From Osedax fenrisi (Eukaryota > Annelida > Polychaeta > Sabellida > Siboglinidae): a stretch of 64,000 nucleotides of DNA. Positions 23,783-48,600 of this stretch are shown here, in pieces. Location: NCBI GenBank assembly GCA_964019155.1, contig OZ025243.1, forward strand, positions 17,423,618 to 17,487,617, written 5' to 3'. Every line of letters begins with the position of its first letter. The stretch's first letter is position 1. The notes beneath the pieces are model-generated. The model saw nothing but the letters and a program-made list of their open reading frames with translations. It was not told the origin of the DNA and searched no databases. The position numbers and the translations under genes are program-made.

Positions 23783-25977
23783 GGATGGTACGGACGGTAG
23801 GCAAAAATTAAATAACTATAAATAACAAAGTTCACAAATACATTATTTGTAGTTACTAATAACTTTGTATAGGCTCACTTCGGGATATATTCATTATAAT
23901 TATCAGTATTATAATGCAGCTAAAAAAAAACAGAATAATAAAACTATCAATCCGAAAATATGAATTAATTAATACGAATAGTGTATACGTATATTTGTAT
24001 AAGGTCATTATTCTATATATATATATACATGTTTCTCATTTAGATTTTATTTTCGTGGGTACTAGATTGTATAATGAATTCAGGTAACGCACGCGAAGGT
24101 GGCTTTTAATATATACAATTGTATTAAAATTTAAATCCACAAAACTATATATATATATAGATATATACCTAAAAAATATAATAGTATATTTTTTTTTTTT
24201 GATGGGGCCAGCCTCTTTCAACTTTAAGATTAACATGTAGGATATAGTAAATTTAACATGGTAGGTATATAACACAAATTGAAATTATCATAAATTCACA
24301 TATATGCTTAAATTCTAAATTTTTGTCTTTTATATTGATAAAACAACTTAATTACTTTATTAATTTATTCTTATTATGAAATTTAAATATAAAATTTAAA
24401 AGTTCTTTGAGATTTCGTGGAGAACTTTAAATTTTGTAATTTTCATTAAAAATTGAATTATGAAAAAAATAATTTTAGGTTATAAAAATGAATAATACAA
24501 TATGTTTATACATGTGTTAAGAAATTATTTTTACAAAAATTCTAGAAATGTGCTAATAAATTCAAATAAATGTATATTTCTAGGAAAAATTGCAAAATTT
24601 GAAGAAAAAAAAAATATCGCTTATAATTTTAATTTTTATTCCAATAAATATACACTATGTTACATATTCCGAACAATTGTTTTTCTTATACGGTTCATCT
24701 TGTAGGTTTGTATTTCACTGTTATTCTGATACGGTTTGTATATTTCATGGTTTTTCTTATACGGTTGTTCTTGTCAGTTTGTATATTGCATTGTTTTTCT
24801 TATCGGTTTGTATATTCCATGGTTTTTCTTACATGGTTGATCTTGTAGGTTTGTATTTCATTGTTGTTCTGATACGGTTAATAAATCATTATAAATATAA
24901 TATATTCCAAATCACTATAATTTAATATTATGTATTTGATATATAGTTTTATATTTTAAATCCTATTTAATTGCTCTTTTTTTCTTGTTTCATACCATTG
25001 TATTACTAATGTTGTCTATACTTATTAGTAATTATTTTATATCATTCCATTATTTTTGTAATCAATAAACTGTCTATTATATGTGTTAATACACATATAT
25101 ATATATATGTTAATTTATTTATATATTTAAATGTGTTATTAAAATTAAAATTAAATATGTAAAAAAATTAATTTTGAGAATATTGATAAAAATAATTTTT
25201 TTTTCAAATTAAAATTCACTTGAAAAATATAAATAATCAGATTTGAAAAAAAAATTTTTTAAATATGTAAAAAAATTAATTTTGAGAATATTGATAAAAA
25301 TAATTTTTTTTTCAAATTAAAATTCACTTGAAATATATAAATAATTATCAGATTTGAAAAAAAATTGTTCGGAATATGTAACATAGTGTATATTTATTGG
25401 AATAAAAATAAAAAATGAAAATTATAAGCGATATTTTTTTTTCTTCACATTTCGCAATTTTTCCTAGAAATATACATTTATTTGAATTTATTAGCACATT
25501 TCTAGAATTTTTGTAAAAATAATTTCTTAACACATGTTTAAATATATGTTAAACATATTGTATTATTCATTTTACAACCTACAATTATTTTTTTTCATAA
25601 TTCAGTTTTTAATGAAAATTACAAAATTTAAAGTTCTCCACGAAATCTCCAAGAACTTTTAAATTTTATATTTAAATTTCATAATAAGAATACATTAATA
25701 AAGTAATTAATTATTAAAAAAATTTTGAATTAAAGCATATATGTGGATTTATGATAATTTCAATTTGTGTTATATTATATACCTTATATGCCATGTTAAA
25801 TTTCCTATCTCCTACATGTTAATCTTAAACTTGAAAGCGGCTGGCCCCATCAAAAAAAAAAAATATACTATGATATTTTTTAGTTATATATCTATATATA
25901 GTTTTGTGGATTTAAATTTTAATACAATTGTATATATTAAAAGCCACCTTACCGTCTGACGGCGTCCGTATTCCCCC
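23783..25977. mobile_element. Long-inverted-repeat (foldback) element, 2.2 kb
   Basis: An 8-bp target duplication GTGTAATA flanks it (23775-23782, 25978-25985), and unit A has one intact GTGTAATA near 10548. Two arms of roughly 0.6 kb, about 24098-24690 and 25350-25945, are inverted copies; the ORF fragments on each arm mirror one another. The extreme ends share TACGGACG close to the border. The left end has about 300 bp not matched on the right, possibly a nested insertion. No transposase is seen. The 8-bp duplication is compatible with hAT or another 8-bp superfamily. Confidence 0.85.
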
Positions 25978-27612
25978 GTGTAATAGATCGCGTATTCTTT
26001 TTAAATAATATGTGTTATACTTTGTTGGTACTATATTATATTATTGTATGTATAAAATTATATACTACATGTTTAATTAATATGTTTCTTTACAATATTG
26101 AATTATATAAACATCTGCTTAAATTCTGACCGATAAAATTTCAAATTATGGCCAGGCTAAAAAGGAGAGATAATTAATTAATAAATTTAAAATTAATATT
26201 TTGTAAATTAATGATACAAAATATTATATAAACTTATATTTAAAATAATATATTTATTTTAATATTATTTAATAATCGAATATTCAATGATCTATATTAT
26301 ACATAATATATTTTGATATCTTTTTTTAATGATAATATTTTGTATTATTCACTGATCATATGACTTGATAAATATTATCCTACATACATTTTATTTTATA
26401 TTTATAATAAATTCTATTTTATACTCTAATGGTAATATATACTATTATAAACTTATCACAATATAATATATAATTATCGCATATTTTCATCATTTATAAA
26501 TGTATTATATAAATTAATTTATAACATAATTAATATGATTTTTTTAAATATAATATTTAAATTTTTATATTTTTTTTCAAATTTTCATTATTTAAAAAAT
26601 ATTATTTTAAATAATATATCTATATATAATATTTTCCATTACTTTATATTATCATAGATACTTTACTGTTATTTAATTGCGAATAAAATTAATCAAAATG
26701 TATTCATAATATTAAAATTAATAGAATATTTACATATTTACTGAATTACAAATTAAATTTGTATTTAATCATTTACTAACTTATTTAGTAATTAAATGAA
26801 ATCAGAATATATATATATATAATATAAAATATATAATATATATATTAATATAAAATATAAATAATATTACTAAAGTGAATAATGTATTTAATTACCATGT
26901 AGCGTGAATATCGAAGAAGGCCGCCTATTATTATTAGAATGTCATATTTCAATTTTTATTTTTGGGTTGTTTTATTTCTATGGTTTAGTTTTATTTTTCT
27001 ATTTTTATTAGCAGCATTATATCCCCAAGTGAGCCTATACAATAATACGTTACTATCCTAAATCACTATCATAGTAACTTACTATGTCAAATTATTTTAA
27101 ATTGTGCAGTATAATAATGAGTATTACATATATAAGAATCTTCTCCTTAAACTCTGTAATTCTTATAACAATAAACGGCGGCATTCTTTAGATAATTCCC
27201 CTGTATAATATATTAATATCATATTAAATATGATAATTTCATTATGAAGTTGATTTGTTATGAAGTTTATAACAAATTAAATATTTTCATATTAACCCAT
27301 GTATCATCAGCATACATGTTTATATATTTTAACAATTCACGAATATCATAGTGACGAAGATAGTCTGATATTGAAAATGTCTTATTATATATATCATATG
27401 AAAATCAAATTGTTCATATAAATAAGTGGATCTTATAAAGATAGAATTGATACTGCACATAATAGACTCTATAGCCTATATAGTTATGGGTGGATTATTT
27501 TGTATAAATAAAATACATCAATATAGTTTATATACATTTTAATTATATTGGTTATCATTTATATTATTATAATATAATACTTATATGAATTCACTAGGCC
27601 AAATGATATATT

Positions 27613-27648
<36 letters not shown>

Positions 27649-27899
27649 TAATTCAAGTAGTCTAATTGTAACTAACTATCGCATATACTAACATCATATA
27701 CTATTATGATGTGTATTTGATATAGTTAAGCTAGCAGCTGTGATTCGCATGCAATAACTACCCTTATTTCTATGCATTACTTATACCCACCTAGCCTATC
27801 GCTTATATATAAGCTATATATAGCTTCTCCTATATACCAGTATGTATTTATCAATAGTAAATATATTTATTATGCAATAATATATATATATATATTGTA

Positions 27900-28270
27900 T
27901 TATTTAGGTAGAGATCATCCCATCCTGGAACTTAGATGAAGTTTTTATTAACTTATATTTAAATGTATTTAATGTACCTGTGAAGCCACTCTCATGTTAA
28001 GGTATCCTTGGTTTTAAAGAGAGTCGATAATTATATAATATCACTTGATTTACTTATAAATATTATTTTAAGATCTATTTTAATGGTCCAGACAAGGCTT
28101 GTCGTAGCATAATATTTACAAGTAATCTTATATAAAATGACAGACTCTCGTTAAAACCTGGATGCCTAAACATGAATGCAGATGTGAAGGAACATTAGAT
28201 CATTTGGTTGTACGTAAAAATATATCTAAATTACTGATTGGAATGAAAGGACTCTACTATATTAAATAAC
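27900..28270. mobile_element. Head-to-head pair of SINE fragments, unit B
   Basis: Duplicate of the pair at 12456-12830, with the same two opposite halves. It therefore predates the segmental duplication. Lies between the orphan CDK4/6 exon and RagC/D copy B. Confidence 0.7.
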
Positions 28271-28840
28271 TACAATATAAATAACATATATATAAGGTGA
28301 ATACCATCAATACTAAATATAAAAAATGCACTTATATCGGTGAAATCCCCATGAAGATCTCAGTGGTATTAATATTAATATAATGATCTATGTATTTTGT
28401 TCCTTTAGCTATTAATCATGAAATATATATATAATATTCTCCATTTTAAGGCTAATGGTATATAGTTGTATTCTATATATAGAATATATGTCTATAAATA
28501 AACCGCTAATATAAATACAGTAATAAGCACTTCAATAATATTATGTATATATTCTACTAAAAATATTAATATGATGGTGATCTTTTTATTATGATCTGAA
28601 CAAATACAGATATATGAGATAACCCACATTTCTTTTAAAGTATGTGGAATATAGAAAACAAATAATGAAAATTTAAATGAATTCCTCTAACAATATAAGC
28701 TTATATAAATCTATTTTGTTCATTACTGTTATTATATTAATTTTTGTTTAGTTATATTTATCGTTATAATATTCAATATTTATCAGCAGCTACAAATACT
28801 ACACACTATATATATATATATATATATATCTCTCTATGAG

Positions 28841-39985
<11,145 letters not shown>

Positions 39986-40756
39986 ACCACCTGGTTCAGT
40001 GGAAGTTGTCGTTACCCCCCCCCCCTTCATTATTTACACATTATATACAGATATACAGTCCCTCACATGTTTTACAGAGGTGAATAATTGTTTTTAATAA
40101 TAAAATAATTATTCTAAATTGTATTTATTTGGAAATATGTTGGTATCGCATCAATAAATACATAATTGTTATCATATCATAATAGTTGCACACCAATAAT
40201 AATAATAATAATAGGCCACCGACATAATAACAATGTATAATAGAATTTGTGTGTACAATAATGTAATGTAGTTTTTCATAAAAAATAAATACTATAATAA
40301 TAATAGTGTGATAATAATAATGATGTAATAATGATGATGATGTAATAATAATAATGAATAATAAACTACCTTGGAAGATTTACGATCACAATTGTACAAC
40401 TACCTACACGTGTGTTGTACACTAGTGTCGGAGGTGGAGGTTACACATTAATTCTGATTAAACTCTCTCGTTGATAATAGTAGCGTACAAAAGATATATA
40501 AATGTATTAGTGTTACCCAGTATCACCCGTAGTCAATATCGAGGTCGTATTGAGGGGGTGCGTGTTGATGATGATGATGATGATGATGTAGTGAATGAAT
40601 GATTCTTGCGCTGATGTTTATCACAACATATATACGTATATATGTCTTATGAATACTTCTGTTGTGTGTGTGTGTGTTGTTATAATATACTATGGCAGCG
40701 TGCTTTGGGCACTCTTTGTTGTTGTAGTAGTAGTAGTAATGACTTGTGTTGGGGGC
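39986..40756. other. Convergent region between RagC/D B and lipin
   Basis: The 3' ends face each other across about 0.77 kb. Contains AATAAA-like signals near 40100 for RagC/D, GAT/AAT trinucleotide runs (40315-40365, 40567-40590) and a (GT)n near 40660. No ORF of substance. Confidence 0.65.
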
Positions 40757-40857
40757 TCACGTAGAGATCCTGCTCAGCAGCACTAGATCATCAATAATCT
40801 GTACTGGCTCCCTCCAGTAGGTGAATGATGAGAACTTGTCAGAGTTAGGGAACAGTT
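40757..40857 (-). CDS. LPIN: Lipin terminal exon 19
   Basis: After TTTACAG: E-LFPNSDKFSSFTYWREPVQI then IDDLVLLSRIST and TGA. SSFTYWREP is the conserved lipin C-terminus. This exon lies in duplicated unit B, and the equivalent of about 40317-40925 is absent from unit A. Confidence 0.93.
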
Positions 40858-42595
40858 CTGTAAACATGTGGGGAAGATGTCAATGATGTTACTTAATAAT
40901 TGTATTTCAATTCATACGTATACATATTTAACGAGAAAATTAGAAGAAATATTGTTACGAAAATTCAGTCAAATTACTTTATCAATGGTATAAAATTATA
41001 AAAATAATTAGAAAATAAATATAAATAGTGATTAATTTGAAACATTTATTAAAATATAAATTCATATATAGGTATCGTATTTCAAATTATAATTGCAAAT
41101 AATATTGTCTAATAAATATTTAAATTAATTTCTTATTAATTGAAAGTATATATAGTATACAATTTATTTATTAATTAAAAAATAAATGTATTTAATATAA
41201 TGGTAATATGATTATATAATGTTAAAATTACATTTGTGGTTGTAATATATTAACGTTAGTCATTAATAACACACCCCTCGTGCTATTAATGTTAACATCT
41301 CGCATTATTTAAATATATTTTAAAATGTAAATTAATCTTAATTTAATTATAAATAATATATATCCGGGCTGACGTCATAAGTATCAAATTATTAAAAATG
41401 AAAATGTTCACATATTTATACAAAATTATAATTTCCAAATGTTAAACTAATGGTGTGGCTTTTCTAGCATTATAGTTAAAACATGGACAATTATGCATCT
41501 AAGAGTATTTATATTGATAAATAGTCTTCGTAATAAATTTAAATAAGTTTTATAGTGAATAAGGTAACATTTTATAGTGAATACACGATGTTGCTAATAT
41601 ATATGTAGTTATAATCATGACTAATCGTGACATATAAGATGGATGTGGTGATATCTGGCATCTCATTATTCAGAGTAACTGGTCCACACTACATGCAAGA
41701 GCAGGTGATATATTGCATAGATACAACGTAAGACTGCACATAATATAAAAAGCACACCCTTAGTAAATAAAATATCACCTGATGTTCAGATAGGTGATAA
41801 ACGAGAATGTATTTGTACGAATAATAGAAGATGAAATGAAACTTACCGGAACTTTCCAAGCCTTCTTCACTGTCCCCTCGTTTACGTTTGACTAGTGGAG
41901 GGAATACATGGTCCACTATGTCACAGAGTTTAGAGTATGTACTATTCAATGTAGATGATGTCTCCTGTATTCGTAATAGTATCATAATATAACATTTATA
42001 ATTGTTTGTTATAATAATAATTTACGCTAAATATAAACAATATGATAATCAATTAATTAAAGCAGTATGATTAGATATATTATATGTAATAATAAAGTAT
42101 AATGTATTAATAATAAAATAAGAATTTATTAATAATAAAAAAATTATATAATTATACATTTATAATATTAATTATTTATAACAGATATTTAAATGCAAAA
42201 CTAATACACAATATATTACTGTAAAATATAAATTTTAAATTATTTCAAAATGTATTTGAAAAATGTATATTCATCATTATAATGCATACCATTAATAATC
42301 ACAACATGATAATTATACAGTAGTGATGTTATTGAACAACGACTGTATTGTTAACAATAATGCATAAACAAATTATTTTTATATTGCATATAATATGGTA
42401 AATTTCATGTTACCTATTATTGTTATTGTTATTTTCCTAATAGAGAATAGAACAATAGAAATAATCAATATCCAGGTTCCTGTAGCTATTTATAGATTAT
42501 GATGTGATAATTCAACATGTGATCAATATGTTTACAGAGATATTGTTATTATAATAACAATATCTCAGATGATCAGTGTTTACATATTCATAATT

Positions 42596-42626
<31 letters not shown>

Positions 42627-45600
42627 ATGTGTGAGAGATAGTATAGCTAGTATATAATAGTATAGCTGTCAGTGTTAGTATTAGTAACCTGTCTTAGTTC
42701 CCCCTTGTAATTCACAGTGAATATTCTAGAGATAGGAATCTTGACAGCGCTGTAAGCCCACACATCCTACGTGAGTGTTATTTGCTATTAAGTATAGGTA
42801 TGATCCTATATAATAGTGGGCGTTTTCTATATAGTAATAATGGGCGTTTTCTATATAATAGTAATGGTCATACTCCTATATATTAGTGGGTATATTCCTA
42901 TATATTAGTGGGCTGGTTCCTATATAATAGTACGCATGTTGCTATATAATAGTGGGCTGGTTCCTATACAATAGTGGGCGTGTTCCTATATAATAGTGGG
43001 CGTGTTCCTATACAATAGTGGGCGTGTTCCTATATAATAGTGGGCTGGTTCCTATACAATAGTGGGAGTGTTCCTGTACAATAGTAGGTGTGTTCCTATA
43101 TAATAGTGGGCATGTTTTATACATTAGTGGGCTGGTTCCTATACAATAGTGGGCGTGTTCCTATACATTAGTGGGCTGGTTCCTATACAATAGTGGGAGT
43201 GTTCCTATACAATAGTGGGCGTGTTCCTATACAATAGTGCGCGTGTTCCTATACAATAGTGATGGGGGGGTGGGGTAGATGACTAACGTTGATCTTATTA
43301 CCGAAGCCAGCATAGAATGGATTACGAGATGATGGAAACAGAGCCTTGATGTCTCGTAGACAGCCGATCTTAAACTCTTCAGGCTTCCTCTCTATCACTT
43401 CCCTATAGTCATAGTATGTACAGTGTTAGTAGCAGACATAGGTGGCACGGTAGTAAGTAGTCGCAGTGATCGTGTAGCTTAGTGTTTAATAGGTACTGTA
43501 GATATATAAACTATATTATAACTATAGAATAACTATTGTCGGTATTAGTATTTAGTAGTGAGATCTGAAAAGTTTCAAATAATTTCTTTTGAATTCATAT
43601 ATATATGAATATATTTATATATTATATATATTATATGTATATATATAATACAGTATATATTACAATTTATTTTTTAATATTTTTATAAATAATTATAAAA
43701 TCTATAATTTATGATATAATGTATACATTTATTGCGTGTATACATTATGTAATATACATGATATGAATACATCGTATGTGACAAACTTATGGAAGGCGGA
43801 GAGAAGAGAAGACGGAGACAGCAGCATTGGGCCGATAGGAAGCACCATTTCCCCGTTCTGAATCACGCTAGACAGGTAGTCTCGGGTGATCTTAGCTTGC
43901 CCTATAGCCCGGGCGCTAAGGTACAAGAACTTGTAGCCATTATCGGCTGCCTGGGTATACAGACGAGCTATGCCGTCCTGGGACCAGTCCTTACCGATCA
44001 TAGGCAGCACGTGACCTAGAACATCCGACCTTGATGTCGATAGGGGAGAATGGTGTTATTGTATATTTTGGAGAACAAGTGTTTATTAGTTTGATGACTA
44101 ATATTTTATTTTTAAATGTCATTTAAATTATCATTATAGTTTAAATATATATATATATATATTTAATTATTAAATCATATTATTATTTAAATATTAAAGT
44201 ATATATTAAAAGTACGTAAACAAGACTTGTGGTCATCACTATTAACATATAGCGTACATTACTATATCGCTATAATGACTGCACATAACTGCTGATGCTA
44301 TATCTCACCTGGTAATAGTGCCGTCAATATCGGATACAATGATACGGTCGTCCCAGTTCCATAGGTAGATGTAGGACTTGCATCGTGTGGTGCCCTGGTA
44401 TTGGGTGGTCACGGAATACTGGACCTCGTTCATGCCAGGCTTTAGACAGAGCGATATCTGAAGAGGTCAAGGTCAAAAGTTACATAATGGGGTTGTAGTG
44501 GGCGGGGGGGGGGGGGGTTACGTACGATTTGATCAGAGTTCAGTTTCAGTGACTTCTTGAATTCTTTACTGTAAAACTTCTGGTCGGGTATAGCCACGTC
44601 TGAATCATCGGTATCATCTGTACAACAACATAGGTAAGAGTGTTATCACCGCATGGCACAGGTAAAGGTTATTATCATGGTTAGTCATCATTCATTTTAC
44701 CAGAACCAATAATCTTATAGCTAGTATCAATGCAATAATTCTAATAAAACGATTTAAATTATATATATTATATAAATGTTGTTTAGATATTTAGATATAT
44801 AGTTTATTGAGTAATTTAAATGCACACAGAATGACGTGATTAATAATCAAATTTTATAATAAACAAATAATGATGGTATACCAATGCCATAAAGTAGTGT
44901 TTCTACGATGATAACACAATAGTCAGTGCAGTGTTAATAGTTGTGGTATTACCTTTGTTACTGGTTTCACCATTAGATTGAATTTCACTAGATTTGAGTT
45001 CACTGGATTCAGATATTACATCTTTGCTCTGTGAATGCACATACACACACACAATATTAATGATGGCATAATACAGGGTTAACAACTGATAGCATTGTAA
45101 ATATGTCAACCAGATTAATCATTACACACATGCATTACACTATAATGAGATTAGCATTCTAGTTTTATATCTACATTATATTTTATTTTGAGAGTCTATC
45201 AAATTATTTGTTAATATTTTTATGAATAATTATTTGTATCATAAAATCTATAATTTATGATATAGCTAATACAATTTATCATGTATACATCTTGTTTATA
45301 TAGTAATCACTATAATTTATAGAGAAAATATGCAAGATTATTAAGTCATTTGTCTAAATCTTTGCACAAATAATTACAATATAAATATGTGTAATAATAT
45401 ATATATTGTAAATGTTATATAATATATTTAAAATATGTTTATGTAAGTCTGTATCATGTTTTGTATGTTAAATTATTATATACTTAATTATATTTATTAA
45501 ATATATTATCATACATAAATATATTATATTTACTTAATAAAAATACTATACTAAATAATGTGGTTATTACATTTTAAAAATCTGTTATTATTTCCAATAA

Positions 45601-48600
45601 TATTGAATAATTTGATAAATCAATATATAATTATTTTTAATATTATAATTATTATTAGATCTATAAAATATTGTTTTTCAGTAACTTATAATCAATATAA
45701 TAATTTAAATTTTGTCAGAAGTTATAGATCACATATATATTTTAATGATATTTAATAAAACAAATTTAAGATTATTTTTTGTAACTACAAATATTTATGT
45801 AGAATAGTATATTTAAAATAGTAACACACAATGATTAACATCGATATCTATTACATAATAAAGATGCAGTTATGCAGAGATATGTACGTACATCAGTCTC
45901 TTTAGTGGTGTCAGTCTGTTTCACCTCGACACCAGACCTACTCCAAGACCACCACACTCTACGTCTCTCCTTCTTAGGCATGTACTTCTTTTTTAGCTCC
46001 GTCACCGAATTCTAGAAATTGCGAATATTATATAATTATTAATATTAATAATATTAATATATACTAAAGTTAATATTAATAATCATAATTGATAACAATA
46101 AATTACTAATAATTAAAATGAATAACAAATTATTATTAATAATAAAGAATAACTAATACATATTAGAAATATTATCAATAAGATCATGGTTATAAGATTG
46201 CTCTAATGTGCCTATATTACCTGCGGTAGTTCCGATTTGAAAGCAAACATTGCCATTAACTGAGGTCCTGCCACTTGCCAGTTGTAATACCTGATAGAGA
46301 TAGTACAGGTTAGACATTCAGTCAATTTAGGTAATCAAAGAGTTATTGTTTATAAGGGAATTACACATCAATGTAATATATGATACTATAGGCAGGGATG
46401 GGGTCAAATACGTATTTGTATTAAAATACGCTGATTTGGTGTATTTGTAATTGTATTTGAATACAAATTTAATAAATATATTTATATTTGTATTTGCTGA
46501 TTTAAGAAAAATGTATTTGTATTTGTATTTGATAAAGTGTATTTGACCCCAACCCTGACAATAGGTGATGTAATATATGACATAATAGGTCATGCAATAG
46601 GTGATATAATATATAATAATAATTTATTAAATATTTATTAAATATTAATAGTTGTTTCGTATTGATATTGTTTATAATACAATAAATGTAAATACAAATA
46701 TCATTATTCTTATTGCTTTTAAATAAAACTTTAATCTTTACTATCATTTTCTCCGAATAGATGACATAATAAGCGATGCAATAGATGACTACGTAATGAC
46801 TAACTTATCGTTAATCTTGACCACGAGATTGTTGTCAAACAATAGGGAAGGTCTGGCAGAGAAGTCGTCACTAGTAACCAGGTGTTGGCTAAAGATCTCA
46901 TCTTTAACGTAATGGTCGGCATCAAGATGTCCTCCGCACAAGGACATGGCAATGGATTCCCTGTGGTGATGTAGGTTATCAATATAGTTGCATTGAATGA
47001 TTTTATTATACAACGGTAAGTATATATAGTAAATAAGATGATAAATAGTTATTTGTTTTACAAGAATTATGAAATTGACAAATAGATAAGATAACAAACC
47101 CAAATGGTAGTTTGAAATTGTTGCAATTGATTTCAAAGTCACTACTGCATTGACTGATCTGTTGTAAGGCACAAGTAAAGTAGTTAATAATGTACTTAGT
47201 AGTTATTAATGTACTTAGTACTAGTTGTACTTACGGGTTCGGGAGATCTGGGTAGGGACTCCCCAGTACCACTCTCTGCATCCTCTACATCATCTAGGGG
47301 TTCATCTTTAGTGCTGCCGTCTGTGATGATGTTGTCTGTGATGATGTTGCTGTCTGTGATGTTGCTGTCTGTGATGTTGCTGTCTGTGATGCCGATGTCT
47401 GTGATGTTGTTGACTATGATGTTCTCAACTTCTACATCTGCTTCACTTCTCACTGATTTACTTATTCTATGTGTGGGTAGAGATAATCAGAGGGGCAAGC
47501 TTTATGGGGTAAACACTAATAGGGTTATCTCTATTATAAGGTTAGGCTTTATTTTGGTTATATACGGTTATGGTTATATAATATAGGGGTTATATCGGGG
47601 TTAAAGTATTGTGTATTGTTATGTATATCAAGGTTATATCTAAATATCTATATAACTAGAACATCTCCTATGTGGGTATACTGGGTGTCAATGATAAGTT
47701 AGCTTACCTCTTACTGGGGTAGAGGTAGAGGGCGGCTACTTCGGGGTCCATCTGGTCAAGGTTAAGGTCGTCTAGGTAAATACCCTCTTGAGCGGGCTGA
47801 TGACGCATTTTCTTAGTCTTGCGCATGAAGTTAAATAGGCCACCAGATGTTTTCTCCACTGTTGTGTTGTGATGTGTTGGTATGTGTTGGCATGTGTTGA
47901 CACGTATCATAGATTAGGGACGCCTATGTTCTATTTTTAAACATGTATTTACGTATAAATTAATATAATCGGTAAATGGGTCATATTTTAAAATAACCAT
48001 TCTCTAAATATTCTATATTTGAAGATATTTTTTTATATAAAATTAAAAATACATTTTTATAAATATTCAACTATTATTTTAATAAAATATTATGTTTTAT
48101 ATTTGTATTAATTTTTCCTAGTAATAACGTTTATATAATTTAGATACTATTTTAAATAATATTAAATATCAAAAATAATGAGTGGGTTCCCCTCGTAACG
48201 GAAAGTTTTGTCAACTAATTGATGTGAATTGCATTTCATATAATTCATTTAGAATGTAACACTAAAGCATTTGCTTTTGGTCAGTGCTTTGGGTCAGTAA
48301 TGTTAGTAGGGGACATATGTTTTTAATATTTCAACTTGAAATAGTCGGTTAATAATTAATGCATATCTTATCAAAAGATGAAAATTAAAGTATAAAGGTG
48401 AAGTTATAATGGAGAGTAGCGTGTGATAATAAGAGACGTTAAGGTTACCTTTGCCTTCATCTGATGAACACACTGCAGAAGATACAGCAGAAGATGATTT
48501 AGAGTTCATAGGTGAACTGTTCGAGGTCGTAGCAACAGGTGGCATCGGTAGTTCTCCCCATTTCCACTCGGTGTCGAGGTTATCAATTAAAGAACTTGGC

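Noticed and set aside
24502..25959. Several 60-110 codon frames that resemble each other
   Set aside because: They mirror each other because they lie on the two arms of an inverted repeat; the composition is AT-driven.
42795..43262. CRISPR-like array
   Set aside because: Contiguous 21-22 bp tandem units without unique spacers, inside a eukaryotic intron.
45558..46747. AT-rich 65-88 codon frames in lipin introns
   Set aside because: Ile/Asn/Tyr-rich composition expected from random AT-rich DNA, and partly the hAT-type MITE at 46393.
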